Shown here one piece after another: positions 8,652 to 17,651 of a stretch of 64,000 nucleotides of DNA (position 1 is the first letter of the stretch; every line of letters starts with the position of its first letter). Location: NCBI RefSeq assembly GCF_014649655.1, contig NZ_BMTL01000038.1, forward strand, positions 1 through 64,000, in the 5' to 3' direction. Source of the DNA: Streptomyces humidus (GTDB taxonomy: Bacteria; Actinomycetota; Actinomycetes; Streptomycetales; Streptomycetaceae). Both the position numbers and the translations under genes were made by a program. The notes under the pieces are model-generated. The model had not been told where the DNA came from. It did no database searches and saw only the letters and a list, made by a program, of their open reading frames with translations.

Positions 8652-9404
8652 TCAGAGGCCTTCCCGGAGGGCACGCGAGAGCCCCAGTGCGGCCGTCCGC
8701 ACGGCCGGAGCCAGCTGGGCCGGGCGGAAGCGGCCTCTGGGCACGGCGAGCGAGATGGCCGCGACCGCGATCCCCCGGCCGGCGAAGACCGGAGCGGCGA
8801 TGCAGCTCACGCCGTCGGCCGCCTCCTGCTCCTCGTACGCGATCCCGGATGCCTGCACCTGCTCGATGACCGTCCGCAGGCGCACCGGGTCGTCGATGGA
8901 GTACGACGTCAGCCGCCGCAACGGGGCGGCCAGCACCTCGTCCACCAACTCTCCCTCCGAGAAGGCGAGCAGCGCCTTGCCCACTCCGGTACAGGTGAGG
9001 GGGAGCCGACCGCCGATCCGCGACGGCAGCTGGACGGCGCCGTGGCCGTGGATCCGCTCGACGTAGACCACGTCATGGTCGTCACGGATGCCCAGGTGCA
9101 CGGTCTCGCGGGTCGCCTCGAACAGGTCCTGCAGATAGGGCACGGCGGTCTCCCGCAGGCTGCTGCGACGCGGCACGAGGGAGCCCAGCTCGAAGAGCCT
9201 GCCGCCGAGCCGATAGGTGTCGCCGTCGCGCTCCAGCAGTCCGAGGCGCACCAGCTCTCCCGTGAGCCGGAACGCCGTGGTCTTGCTCAGACCGGCACCC
9301 CTGGCCAGCTCCGTCAGCCGAAACGAGCCACCACCAGGGGAGAAGCAGTCGAGAAGGGCCACCGCCTTCTCCAACATGTTTCCCGAAGAGCTGTTCCGCG
9401 TCAT
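8652..9404 (-). CDS. IclR-family transcriptional regulator (1)
   Basis: 250 residues from the ATG at 9404. The N-terminal winged helix-turn-helix (LTELARGAGLSKTTAFRLTGEL) is followed by the IclR effector domain (VHLGIRDDHDVVYVERI, LTCTGVGKALLA, GVSCIAAPV). Family members sense aromatic or small organic ligands and repress or activate catabolic operons. It is divergent from the hydratase-aldehyde dehydrogenase-aldolase operon. A GTTCC-N7-GGAAC dyad covers its own start codon, implying autoregulation. An upstream in-frame start at 9434 exists but would place the dyad inside the coding region. Confidence 0.92.
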   Translation of the reverse strand: MTRNSSSGNMLEKAVALLDCFSPGGGSFRLTELARGAGLSKTTAFRLTGELVRLGLLERDGDTYRLGGRLFELGSLVPRRSSLRETAVPYLQDLFEATRETVHLGIRDDHDVVYVERIHGHGAVQLPSRIGGRLPLTCTGVGKALLAFSEGELVDEVLAAPLRRLTSYSIDDPVRLRTVIEQVQASGIAYEEQEAADGVSCIAAPVFAGRGIAVAAISLAVPRGRFRPAQLAPAVRTAALGLSRALREGL

Positions 9405-9409
9405 GGAAC
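9393..9409. promoter_or_regulatory. GTTCC-N7-GGAAC operator copy (iclR1 / hydratase operon)
   Basis: GTTCCGCGTCATGGAAC; with flanking bases the arms are TGTTCC/GGAACA. It overlaps the ATG of the first iclR gene and lies 95 bp before the hydratase start. Confidence 0.7.
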
Positions 9410-9503
9410 AAACTTTGGCACACCGGTTCGGCACGACCTATACCGGATCCACGCGGGCACCGCGCCGAGGCGGCCGCTCGCTCGTCACGCACCAAGGAGT
9501 CAC

Positions 9504-10331
9504 ATGCCCGCGTCCACCCCTCCCCCGCCCGCGGCCGTGCAGGCCGCGGAGGCGCTCGCCGAGGCCGAGCGCACCGCAATCCCCTGCCCGCCCGTACGCA
9601 AGCTCTTCGCCGACGGCGACATCGACGCCGCCTACGCCGCCCAGCGGATCCACACCGAGCGCGCTCTCGCCGAGGGGCGCCGGATCGTGGGCCGGAAGAT
9701 CGGTCTGACCTCCCCCGCCGTCCAGGCCCAACTCGGCGTCGGCCAGCCGGACTTCGGTGTTCTCTTCGCCGACATGGCGGTGCCCGACGGCGGCGAGGTG
9801 CCGGCCGGCCGGCTGCTCCAGCCGAAGGTGGAGGCGGAGGTCGCGCTGGTGCTGGGCAGCGACCTGCCGCACCGCGACTGCACGGTCGTGGACGTTCTGC
9901 GCGCGACCGAGTTCGCTCTCCCCGCGCTGGAGATCGTCGACAGCCGGGTCCGGGACTGGGACATCAGCATCACGGACACCGTCGCCGACAACGCCTCCAG
10001 CGGCCTGTTCGTCCTCGGCGGCCCCCTGCGCGAGCTGTGGGACCTGGACCTGCGGGGCGTGCGGATGAGCATGACCCGCAACGGCGTCGAGGTCTCCACC
10101 GGGTCCGGGGCCGACTGCCTGGGCAGCCCGCTCAACGCCGCCGTCTGGCTCGCGTCCACCCTGGCCGCCATGGGCGACCCGCTGTGTGCCGGGGACGTGG
10201 TCCTGACCGGCGCGCTCGGGCCGATGGCCGTTACCAGGCCCGGTGAGGCCTTCCACGCCGACATCAAGGGCCTGGGCTCGGTCTCGGTCCGTTTCGCCCC
10301 CGCCGCCAACACCGAAGGAACATCGTCATGA
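9504..10331 (+). CDS. mhpD: 2-keto-4-pentenoate hydratase (2-hydroxypentadienoate hydratase)
   Basis: 275 residues, ATG behind AAGGAG. Belongs to the MhpD/XylJ fold of the FAH superfamily: GRKIGLTSPAVQAQLGV, then PKVEAEVALVL with the metal-binding acidic residues, LEIVDSRV and GDVVLTGAL. It hydrates the 2-hydroxydienoate released by a meta-cleavage-product hydrolase to 4-hydroxy-2-oxoacid. First gene of a three-gene operon with ATGA overlaps to acetaldehyde dehydrogenase and aldolase, the standard lower meta pathway. The matching upstream hydrolase is at 32857-33720. Confidence 0.93.
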   Translation: MPASTPPPPAAVQAAEALAEAERTAIPCPPVRKLFADGDIDAAYAAQRIHTERALAEGRRIVGRKIGLTSPAVQAQLGVGQPDFGVLFADMAVPDGGEVPAGRLLQPKVEAEVALVLGSDLPHRDCTVVDVLRATEFALPALEIVDSRVRDWDISITDTVADNASSGLFVLGGPLRELWDLDLRGVRMSMTRNGVEVSTGSGADCLGSPLNAAVWLASTLAAMGDPLCAGDVVLTGALGPMAVTRPGEAFHADIKGLGSVSVRFAPAANTEGTSS

Positions 10332-11287
10332 CGACAGGAAACCGCACCAAGGTCGCCGTCATAGGCTCCGGCAACATCGGCACCGATCTGATGATCAAGG
10401 TGCTGCGGCTGTCGGAGAACCTCGAAATGGCCGCCATGGTCGGTATCGACCCCGAATCCGACGGGCTCGCCCGCGCTCGCCGCCTCAAGGTGGCGACCAC
10501 CCACGAGGGCATCGACGGGCTGGTGAAGCTCGACGAGTTCGCCGAGTTGGACATCGTCTTCGACGCCACCTCCGCGGGTGCGCACCACCGGCACAACGAG
10601 ATCCTGCGCGAGCACGGCCGCAGGGTCATCGACCTGACTCCCGCCGCCATGGGCCCCTTCGTGGTACCGCCGGTGAACCTGGAAGAGCACCTCGGCGCGC
10701 CCAACGTCAACATGGTCACCTGCGGCGGCCAGGCCACCATCCCCATGGTCGCGGCCGTGGGTGCCGTCACCCCCGTCCACTACGGCGAGATCGTCGCCTC
10801 GATCGCCTCCCGCTCGGCCGGCCCCGGCACCCGGGCCAACATCGACGAGTTCACCGAGACCACGTCCGCCGCGATCCGGAAGGTCGGTGGCGCGGCGAAG
10901 GGCAAGGCGATCATCATCCTCAACCCGGCCGAGCCCCCGCCGATCATGCGGGACACCGTCCACTGCCTCGTCTCCGACGCCGACACCGTCCGGATCACCG
11001 CCTCGATCGAGGAGATGGCGGAACGCGTCCGCACCTACGTGCCCGGATACCGGCTCAAGCAGCGGGTCCAGTACCAGCCGGTCGCCGCGGACGATCCCCT
11101 GCGCGGCCTCCTGCCCCCCAAGGAGCGCACCCGGCCGGCCCTGCGCGTCTCGGTCTTCCTGGAGGTGGAGGGTGCCGCCCACTACCTCCCCAAGTACGCG
11201 GGGAACCTCGACATCATGACCTCCGCTGCCCTGCGCACCGGCGAGCGCATGGCAGCCCTCACCACTGCCCAGGGAGCCCTGCGATGA
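10328..11287 (+). CDS. mhpF: Acetaldehyde dehydrogenase (acetylating)
   Basis: 319 residues. N-terminal NAD-binding GSGNIGTDL (about residues 13-21); catalytic Cys in NMVTCGGQATIP (about 132); C-terminal RLKQRVQYQPV and GNLDIMTSAAL. Converts acetaldehyde (or propanal) with CoA and NAD+ to acyl-CoA, channelled from the aldolase with which it forms a complex. Overlaps the hydratase stop and the aldolase start by ATGA, so the three are translationally coupled. Length is normal for MhpF/DmpF. Confidence 0.95.
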   Translation: MTTGNRTKVAVIGSGNIGTDLMIKVLRLSENLEMAAMVGIDPESDGLARARRLKVATTHEGIDGLVKLDEFAELDIVFDATSAGAHHRHNEILREHGRRVIDLTPAAMGPFVVPPVNLEEHLGAPNVNMVTCGGQATIPMVAAVGAVTPVHYGEIVASIASRSAGPGTRANIDEFTETTSAAIRKVGGAAKGKAIIILNPAEPPPIMRDTVHCLVSDADTVRITASIEEMAERVRTYVPGYRLKQRVQYQPVAADDPLRGLLPPKERTRPALRVSVFLEVEGAAHYLPKYAGNLDIMTSAALRTGERMAALTTAQGALR

Positions 11288-12315
11288 CCACCCCCGTCCA
11301 GCAGCTCTACATCCAGGACGTCACCCTGCGCGACGGCATGCACGCCGTCCGCCACCGCTACTCCATCGAACAGGCCAGTGCCATCGCCAACGCCCTCGAC
11401 TCCGCGGGCGTCACCGCCATCGAGATCGCGCACGGCGACGGCCTGGCCGGCTCCAGCATCAACTACGGCATCGGCGCCCACACCGACTGGGAATGGATCG
11501 AGGCCGTCACCGACGCCGTCTCTCAGGCCATCCCGACGACACTCCTGCTGCCCGGCATCGGCACCATCCACGACCTCAAGCAGGCCCACTCCCTCGGCAT
11601 CCGCTCGGTGCGCATCGCCACCCACTGCACCGAGGCCGACATCTCCGCCCAGCACATAGCCGCCGCGCGGGAGCTGGGCATGGACGTCGCCGGGTTCCTG
11701 ATGATGTCCCACATGACCGAACCTGCCGAACTGGCCCGCCAGTCCAAGCTGATGGAGTCGTACGGCGCCCACTGCGTGTACGTCACCGACTCCGGCGGCC
11801 GTCTCACCATGGACGGCGTCCGCGACCGATTCCGTGCCTACCGCGAAGTCCTCGACCCCGCGACGGAGTTGGGCATCCACGCCCACCACAACCTCGCCCT
11901 CGGCGTGGCGAACAGCGTGGTCGCGGTGGAGAACGGCGTCACCCGTGTCGACGCCTCACTGGCCGGCCAGGGCGCCGGCGCGGGCAACTGCCCGCTGGAG
12001 GCCTTCATCGCGGTGGCCGACCTGATGGGCTGGAAGCACGGCTGCGAGCTGTTCCCCCTGATGGACGCGGCCGACGATCTCGTACGACCGCTGCAGGACC
12101 GCGAGGTGCGGGTGGACCGCGAGACCCTGAGCCTCGGCTACGCGGGCGTGTACTCCAGCTTCCTGCGCCACGCCGAGGCCGCCGCCGAGCGCTACGGCCT
12201 CGACACGCGCAGCATCCTCGTCGAGGTGGGCCGGCGCAAGATGGTCGGCGGGCAGGAGGACATGATCACCGACGTGGCTCTCGACCTGGCCGCGGAACGT
12301 GATCGAGCGGCCTGA
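11284..12315 (+). CDS. mhpE: 4-hydroxy-2-oxovalerate aldolase
   Basis: 343 residues. HMG-CoA-lyase-like TIM barrel: metal-binding VTLRDGMHA at the N-terminus, HAHHNLALGVAN with the two metal His residues, GQGAGAGNCPLE, and a C-terminal DmpG communication domain. Cleaves 4-hydroxy-2-oxovalerate to pyruvate and acetaldehyde, passing the aldehyde to the preceding enzyme. Last gene of the operon, followed by a strong hairpin. Confidence 0.95.
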   Translation: MTTPVQQLYIQDVTLRDGMHAVRHRYSIEQASAIANALDSAGVTAIEIAHGDGLAGSSINYGIGAHTDWEWIEAVTDAVSQAIPTTLLLPGIGTIHDLKQAHSLGIRSVRIATHCTEADISAQHIAAARELGMDVAGFLMMSHMTEPAELARQSKLMESYGAHCVYVTDSGGRLTMDGVRDRFRAYREVLDPATELGIHAHHNLALGVANSVVAVENGVTRVDASLAGQGAGAGNCPLEAFIAVADLMGWKHGCELFPLMDAADDLVRPLQDREVRVDRETLSLGYAGVYSSFLRHAEAAAERYGLDTRSILVEVGRRKMVGGQEDMITDVALDLAAERDRAA

Positions 12316-12320
12316 ACGAC

Positions 12321-12357
12321 TGTGCCCGGCACGGTGGTGGACACCGGGCCGGGCACA
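12321..12357. terminator. Bidirectional hairpin terminator
   Basis: Perfect 10-bp arms TGTGCCCGGC (12321-12330) and GCCGGGCACA (12348-12357), with an inner CGGTG/CACCG stem in the loop. It lies between the convergent aldolase (+) and SDR (-) genes. Confidence 0.8.
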
Positions 12358-12375
12358 GGATTGTGCGCGAGTGAC

Positions 12376-13173
12376 TCAGTAATAGATGGACCCCGGCGCC
12401 CCTCCGCCCACGGGAATCGCGTCGCCGTTGATGGCGACACTGCGCGGAGAGGCGAGGAAGGCGACGACGTCGGCGACCTCTGCAGCCGTGATCAGGCGCC
12501 GCAGAGACGAGCTGGCGGCGAGCCTCGACTCGGCCTCGTCGGCACTGATCCCCTGCGCGGCCGCGATCCCCGCAAACAGCTGCGGAGTCCGTTCCGTAAC
12601 GGTCAGGCCGGGGTGCACCACGGTCACGTTGACTCCGTGCGGGCCGAGTTCGTCGGCGAGGTTCTTCGTCAACGCGGAGACGGCGACGTTGCGCATGGAG
12701 CCGAAGGTGTCACCGGTCCAGCGGGCGTTGAGCCCGCTGACGTTGATGATCCGGCCCCAGCCCTGCGCGGTCATATGGGGTGCGACAGCACGGGCGAACC
12801 GCAGATAGCCCAGTACCTTCGTCTCCATCTCCGCACGCAGGTCGTCGTCGACGAGATCGGTCACCGCGCGGGACGCGCCCCCCTGGGCGGGTCGGGCTGC
12901 GGCATTGACAAGGATGTCAACGCCTCCGAATTTTTCGACGGTCCGCGCGACGGCGTCCCTCACGGCGTCGTCATCGGTACTGTCCGCGGACAGCACGAGG
13001 ACGTCGCCGCCGTCAGCCGCGACCTGGTCGCGAGCGGTCTTGAGGGCTTCCGCGTCCCTGGCGGTCAGGGCGACACGGGCCCCCTCGGCTGCCAGCGCCC
13101 GGGCAACCGCCAAACCGATCCCACGACTGCCACCGGTGACGATCGCGCGCTTGCCGCCGAGCTTGAGATCCAT
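12376..13173 (-). CDS. SDR-family oxidoreductase with non-canonical active site
   Basis: 265 residues, ATG at 13173. Rossmann motif TGGSRGIGLA and NAAA are present, and Ser of the active site is in INVSGLN. The usual YxxxK is FGSMR in TGDTFGSMRNVAV, so both catalytic Tyr and Lys are replaced. This NVAVSALTKNLADEL subgroup exists in actinobacteria, so it may be a functional but atypical SDR. It lies between the aldolase operon and the amidohydrolase, which starts 30 bp upstream in the same direction; probably cotranscribed with it. Substrate unknown. Confidence 0.85.
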   Translation of the reverse strand: MDLKLGGKRAIVTGGSRGIGLAVARALAAEGARVALTARDAEALKTARDQVAADGGDVLVLSADSTDDDAVRDAVARTVEKFGGVDILVNAAARPAQGGASRAVTDLVDDDLRAEMETKVLGYLRFARAVAPHMTAQGWGRIINVSGLNARWTGDTFGSMRNVAVSALTKNLADELGPHGVNVTVVHPGLTVTERTPQLFAGIAAAQGISADEAESRLAASSSLRRLITAAEVADVVAFLASPRSVAINGDAIPVGGGAPGSIYY

Positions 13174-13202
13174 TTCGCTTCCTCCCTGTCCTGGGCAGTC
13201 CC

Positions 13203-14240
13203 TCACAGGCCCAGGAAATCGTCTGCGTTGCGTCCGAGGATGCGGGCCACCTGGGACTCTTCGAGGATGCCGCGGTCGCCGGCCTCGGTGAGGGTCGCGA
13301 GGGCGGTCTCCAGCGGCGCCCTCAGGAAGGGGTGGTCGGTCCCGAGCATCAGGTGCCCGGCACCGAAGCGGGAGGCCACCAGCGGCAGCAGCTCCGGATC
13401 GAAGACCAGCGTGTCCACCCACAGCCTCTCGACCAGGCTCCGGAGGTGGGCCGTGCGCTCAGAATCGGCTCCGCCGCGCACCATCGCGTCGCCGTAGGCG
13501 GTGCGGGGGTACGTCCACGCGAACGAGCCGCAGCCGTGCGCGAGGGCGACCCGGAGGCCAGGGAAGTCGTCGAGGACGCCGCCGAAGACCAGTGCGGTGG
13601 CGGCCAGCGCGGTGTCTGTCAGCATGCCCACACCGAACATGCACGCCGGATCGGCCCGACGCGTGGCGCGCGCCCCGTCCGTGGGGTGGACGAAGAGCGG
13701 CACCCCTGCTTCCTCGGCCGCCGCGAAGAAGGGCCGCAGCTCGGGGGCGTCCAGCTCCAGGTCGCCGATCCGGCTGCCGATCTCGACACCGTCCAGACCC
13801 AACTCGTGCTTGATGCGGCGCAGTTCGGCGATCGCGGCGTCGATGTCCTGCAGGGGTACCGCGCCCAAGCCACGCAGTCTCCCCGCGGACGCCGTCACCG
13901 CTTCGGCGAACAGGTCGTTCTGGCGGCCCAGGTACTCGGCCGCGTCCTTTCCGTCTGCCCACATGGACAGGGTGACGGGAACGGGTGAGATCACCTGCCT
14001 GTCCACGCCCACCGAGTCGAGTTCGGCGAGCCTGGTCGGCACGTCCCACAGCGCAGGCTTCACACGCCGGAAGACCTCGGTGCCCCGCATGATGCTTCCC
14101 GCAGTGCCGTCGTCGTCGATGACCAGGTGCGGCCACCGGGGGTCGTCCGCGCAAGGAGCCGGCGGGCGCAGTTCGACGGGGAGGTAGTGCGCGTGTACGT
14201 CTACGACTGGTTGGCCTTGAGCGGCCGGAAGCTCAGACAT
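13203..14240 (-). CDS. Amidohydrolase family protein, ACMSD / gamma-resorcylate decarboxylase-like
   Basis: 345 residues; I start at MSELPAAQ (14240) because upstream in-frame residues are not conserved-looking. Metal ligands of the amidohydrolase-2 barrel: DVHAHYLP, FVHPTD, LAHGCG and GTDHPF. Relatives decarboxylate 2-amino-3-carboxymuconate semialdehyde, gamma-resorcylate or related carboxylated intermediates, or hydrolyse lactones. Divergent from the LigB-type dioxygenase with a shared intergenic operator, so it probably decarboxylates an aromatic acid or its ring-cleavage product in this pathway. Confidence 0.85.
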   Translation of the reverse strand: MSELPAAQGQPVVDVHAHYLPVELRPPAPCADDPRWPHLVIDDDGTAGSIMRGTEVFRRVKPALWDVPTRLAELDSVGVDRQVISPVPVTLSMWADGKDAAEYLGRQNDLFAEAVTASAGRLRGLGAVPLQDIDAAIAELRRIKHELGLDGVEIGSRIGDLELDAPELRPFFAAAEEAGVPLFVHPTDGARATRRADPACMFGVGMLTDTALAATALVFGGVLDDFPGLRVALAHGCGSFAWTYPRTAYGDAMVRGGADSERTAHLRSLVERLWVDTLVFDPELLPLVASRFGAGHLMLGTDHPFLRAPLETALATLTEAGDRGILEESQVARILGRNADDFLGL

Positions 14241-14281
14241 ACCGCCATCGTCCCGATCAGCGGACTTCGGACCAACTGATC

Positions 14282-14298
14282 GTTCCAACAGCTAGAAC
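14282..14298. promoter_or_regulatory. GTTCC-N7-GGAAC operator copy (amidohydrolase / extradiol dioxygenase)
   Basis: GTTCCAACAGCTAGAAC, one mismatch in the right arm. It is 42 bp from the amidohydrolase start and 119 bp from the dioxygenase start, in the shared divergent promoter region. Confidence 0.6.
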
Positions 14299-14416
14299 GC
14301 CCCATCGGCGTGCGCATCTTGGCGATGTAGACCAGTCGTCGGGGCCGCCGACCGCGGCCGGCACTGCGCGGACTGCACCGCGTGCTCCCCCTCACGGAAC
14401 TCCGGAAGGAACAACC

Positions 14417-15481
14417 ATGGCAGAGGTGCTTGGTCTCGGAATCACCCACTATCCGATGCTGGCGGGTGCTGACACGCATATGGCGGGTCTGCTCAAGAGC
14501 ACGCTCAAGGACCCCGACATCCCTGCCGACCGCAAGGAGATCAGCAACTGGAACGAGCTCGCCCAGAAGGAGTGGGGTGACGACGGCGGGGTCGCTGCCG
14601 CGGGCGTCCACCGGGCCCGGCTGCTCGACGGCCTGACCCGCTGCCGTGAGGCGCTCGACGAGTTCCAGCCGGACGTCGTCGTGGTCTGGGGCGACGACCA
14701 GTACGAGAACTTCCGAGAGGAGGTCATCCCCTCGTTCTGCATCCTGGCCTACGACGACACGGAGGTCGACGCCTTCGGCGTACTGCGCATGCTCAAGGTT
14801 CCCAACGCGTGGGGCCTGCCGGACGACACCACCTACCGCATGCGCGGCCTTCCGGACTTCGCCAGGCAGCTCGCCTCCGACGTGTTGGTCTCGGGCGTCG
14901 ACGTCGCCTACTCGTACGAACAGCGCAAGGGCATCCACTTCCCGCACGCCTTCGCCAACACGCAGATCTTCCTCGACTACGAGCACGTGGGCAAGGAATT
15001 CCCGTACCCGATGGTCCCCATCGCGGTGAACTGCTACGGCGAGCACGTCATCGCGCGCCGGGGCGGCATGGCCCGGTTCGCCGAGATCAACGCCGGGGAG
15101 CAGCTCGACCCCCCGGGTCCGTCGCCGATGCGCTGCTTCGAGCTCGGCCGGGCGGTGGCCCGCTCGGTGCAGGCGAGCGACAAGCGTGTGGCGCTGGTGG
15201 CCTCGTCCAGCTGGTCGCACGCCTTCCTCAACGACAAGGACTGGCACCTGCGCCCGGACTCCGAGGCCGACCGCAGGCTCTACGACGCCTTGCTGGTGGG
15301 CGACTACGACACCTGGCAGAAGGTGACCACGCGCGAGATCGTCGACGCGGGACAGCACGAGATGCTGAACTGGTTCTGCCTGCTCGGCGCGATGTCGGAG
15401 CTCGGGCTCGGCCTGGAATGGAGTGACTTCGTCCAGACCGAGATCCTCAACTCGAACAAGGTCTTCGCCGTCTACAAGTGA
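14417..15481 (+). CDS. LigB-type (class III) extradiol ring-cleavage dioxygenase
   Basis: 354 residues, ATG behind GGAAGGAACAACC. Class III extradiol dioxygenase catalytic subunit: N-terminal LGITHYPM with the metal-binding His, VVWGDDQYENF, KGIHFPHAF and SSSWSHAFLNDKDWH. These Fe(II) enzymes cleave catecholic rings next to the hydroxyls. The family includes MhpB, LigB and 2-aminophenol dioxygenase; the exact substrate cannot be read. No LigA-like small subunit is visible. It provides the ring-opening step that feeds the hydrolase at 32857 and the hydratase operon. Confidence 0.87.
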   Translation: MAEVLGLGITHYPMLAGADTHMAGLLKSTLKDPDIPADRKEISNWNELAQKEWGDDGGVAAAGVHRARLLDGLTRCREALDEFQPDVVVVWGDDQYENFREEVIPSFCILAYDDTEVDAFGVLRMLKVPNAWGLPDDTTYRMRGLPDFARQLASDVLVSGVDVAYSYEQRKGIHFPHAFANTQIFLDYEHVGKEFPYPMVPIAVNCYGEHVIARRGGMARFAEINAGEQLDPPGPSPMRCFELGRAVARSVQASDKRVALVASSSWSHAFLNDKDWHLRPDSEADRRLYDALLVGDYDTWQKVTTREIVDAGQHEMLNWFCLLGAMSELGLGLEWSDFVQTEILNSNKVFAVYK

Positions 15482-15497
15482 CGCCGGTCCTCGCAGG

Positions 15498-16277
15498 TCA
15501 CACGTCCCGCGGGAACCAGTCGTCGTGCTCCGGAAGCCGCTGCCTGATCTCCTTGGCGATCTGGGCGGTGGTGTCCCGGAGCACCGTGCCGGTCTTGGGG
15601 TCGAGCTCCACATCGGCGGGGTGAGCCACCGACAGGGCGCCCACGGCGAAGCCCCGCACCACGATCGGCGAAGCGATGCAGGACAGACCCAGTCTGGCCT
15701 CTTCCTGTTCGCGTGCCAGATCACCCTGGCGAATCAGTCGAAGCTGTGCGATCAGCGGGTCGACGGCGGTCACGGAGCGTGGGGTCAGACCCGGCAGCGG
15801 GCTGGGGAGGAAGTGCTGCAGGTCCTCCAAGTGCTCGTGCGCGAGCATGGCCTTGCCGATCGCGGTGCAACTGGCCGGCAACCGCGTGCCGACGCCGGAC
15901 GGATCGGACGACTTGCTGTTGCGCGCCACCTTTTCCAGGTACACGACGTCGAACCCGCGCAGCACGCCCAGTTGAACGGTGTGCCCGGTCCAGCGGTGCA
16001 ACGTGGCCATGTGCGGCATGGCGACGTCCCGCATCGCACCGGCCGGTGTAGTGCTGCCGAGCTGGAACAGCTCGATCCCGATCCGATACCCGGCTCCGTG
16101 GTTCTCGATCGCCCCAAGGTCGATCAGCCGCGCCAGCAGTCGGTGGACCGTGGATTTGGGCAGCCCTGAGGCCCGGGAGAGCTCGCTCAGGGTCATCACC
16201 CGTTCATGGGTGTTGAAGGCCCGCAGCAGGTCGAACGCTTTGGAAAGGATCGACGGCGGTGTCTCGGAGATGAGCAT
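15498..16277 (-). CDS. IclR-family transcriptional regulator (2)
   Basis: 259 residues from the ATG at 16277, which has GGAGGG four bases upstream. Winged HTH (LSELSRASGLPKSTVHRLLARL) and IclR ligand domain (VQLGVLRGFDVVYLEKV, ASCTAIGKAMLA, GLSCIASPIVV). Convergent with the extradiol dioxygenase gene, 16 bp apart, and divergent from the FAD monooxygenase. A GTTCC-N7-GGAAC site lies midway between its start and that of the monooxygenase. It is distinct in sequence from the IclR at 8652-9404; either or both could bind the island-wide motif. Confidence 0.92.
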   Translation of the reverse strand: MLISETPPSILSKAFDLLRAFNTHERVMTLSELSRASGLPKSTVHRLLARLIDLGAIENHGAGYRIGIELFQLGSTTPAGAMRDVAMPHMATLHRWTGHTVQLGVLRGFDVVYLEKVARNSKSSDPSGVGTRLPASCTAIGKAMLAHEHLEDLQHFLPSPLPGLTPRSVTAVDPLIAQLRLIRQGDLAREQEEARLGLSCIASPIVVRGFAVGALSVAHPADVELDPKTGTVLRDTTAQIAKEIRQRLPEHDDWFPRDV

Positions 16278-16372
16278 GAGCCCTCCGTTCGGCCTGGCGC
16301 ACACGGCGGACACGCCCGGGTTTCGTCCGCATGTCAGCAGTATGAAACCGCCGTCGATGCGGCACGGTCCAG

Positions 16373-16389
16373 GTTCCAGCCAACGGAAC
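16373..16389. promoter_or_regulatory. GTTCC-N7-GGAAC operator copy (iclR2 / FAD monooxygenase)
   Basis: GTTCCAGCCAACGGAAC, both arms perfect. 96 bp from the iclR2 start and 93 bp from the monooxygenase start. Confidence 0.7.
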
Positions 16390-16481
16390 ACAGTGTGTCA
16401 CGCCTGGCCACAGGGCCGTAGCGTGCGTAGAACGGCCTGTTCTGCACTTGAGCAGCCGACCGAGGCTGGAAGGGGGAACCC

Positions 16482-17651
16482 ATGCAGGAGGCACAGGTCG
16501 TCGTCGCCGGAGCCGGCCCGGTGGGGCTCCTCACGGCGCTGGGACTGGCCAGAGCGGGCGTGGACGTCACCGTGCTCGATGCGGCACCCGCGATCGAGCC
16601 ACGGCCGTACGACATGGGGTACGACTGGGCGCTCATGCCAGGGTTGGCGGACCTCGGCCTCCTGGAGGAGATGTGCCAGGTCGGACTGGTGGCTCGCAGT
16701 CGATGCCTCAAGGTGCTGAGTACCGGTGAGCGCATCGTCCTCGACTTGGAAGTGCTCGCCGACGAGGTCCGGTACCCGTTCGACGTGCATGTCCCACCGC
16801 ATGTCCTGGCCCTGCTCGTGAACGCACGGCTGGCCGAGCATCCGCAGGTCCGTCTCGAGTGGAACACGCGACTCACCGACGTACAGCAGGACACCGAGGG
16901 CATCACGGTGACCACCGAGACACCTGAAGGCGCTCGGACCCTGCGGGCGTCCTGGCTGGTCGGGGCCGACGGCGCGCACAGCCAGGTCCGGCGGTCGCTG
17001 GGCCTGGGGTTCCCGGGCATGACCTGGCCCAAGCGGTTCGTGGCGGCCGACATCCGGTTCGACCTTGCCGCCATGGGCTTCTCCCCCACTTCCTGGCAGG
17101 TCGACCCGGAAGACAGCGCTCTGATCGCGCAGGTCGACTCCACGGGTCTGTGGCGCTTCGCCTACGCGGAGAACCGGCTGCTCCCCGAGGAGTCGATCTC
17201 CGACCGGCTGCCCGCTGTCCTCAAGGCCGCGCTCCCCGACGGAGCCGATCCGCTCCTGGAGAGCTGGGTCGCCTTCCGTGTCCACGAGCGCCTGGCCGAC
17301 AGCTTCCGGGTGGGACGGGTCGTCCTGGCGGGAGACGCCGCCCATGTGACCAATCCGACCCGCGCCATGGGCATGACCTGCGGTGTCTTCGACGCCTTCG
17401 CGCTCACCGGAGCCCTGGCCGCGGTCGTGCACGGCGAGGCGGACCACATCGCGCTCGACCGCTATGCGCAGGGCCGCCGACGCGTCTTCCAGGAATCCGC
17501 GTCACCCCTGTCGGCGCAGACGATGCGCCTGCTGTTCCACTCCGAGAACGTGGCCCGGTTCAACGACGGGATCGAGCACTGCAGACGCATGGCCGCCGAT
17601 CCCGATCTGCTCCGTGACCACCTCCGCGACAGCGAGGAACTGCGCGGCTGA
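16482..17651 (+). CDS. FAD-dependent aromatic monooxygenase (PHBH/UbiH class)
   Basis: 389 residues, ATG behind GGAAGGGGGAACCC. Group A flavoprotein hydroxylase: FAD-binding GAGPVGLL near the N-terminus, the DG motif in GADGAHSQVRR (about 165), and the second FAD motif GRVVLAGDAAH (about 285). Such enzymes use NAD(P)H and O2 to hydroxylate an aromatic ring, as MhpA does in phenylpropionate catabolism. Its promoter region has the island operator. It could prepare the catechol for the LigB-type dioxygenase. Substrate unknown. Its 3' side is followed by the second IS. Confidence 0.9.
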   Translation: MQEAQVVVAGAGPVGLLTALGLARAGVDVTVLDAAPAIEPRPYDMGYDWALMPGLADLGLLEEMCQVGLVARSRCLKVLSTGERIVLDLEVLADEVRYPFDVHVPPHVLALLVNARLAEHPQVRLEWNTRLTDVQQDTEGITVTTETPEGARTLRASWLVGADGAHSQVRRSLGLGFPGMTWPKRFVAADIRFDLAAMGFSPTSWQVDPEDSALIAQVDSTGLWRFAYAENRLLPEESISDRLPAVLKAALPDGADPLLESWVAFRVHERLADSFRVGRVVLAGDAAHVTNPTRAMGMTCGVFDAFALTGALAAVVHGEADHIALDRYAQGRRRVFQESASPLSAQTMRLLFHSENVARFNDGIEHCRRMAADPDLLRDHLRDSEELRG

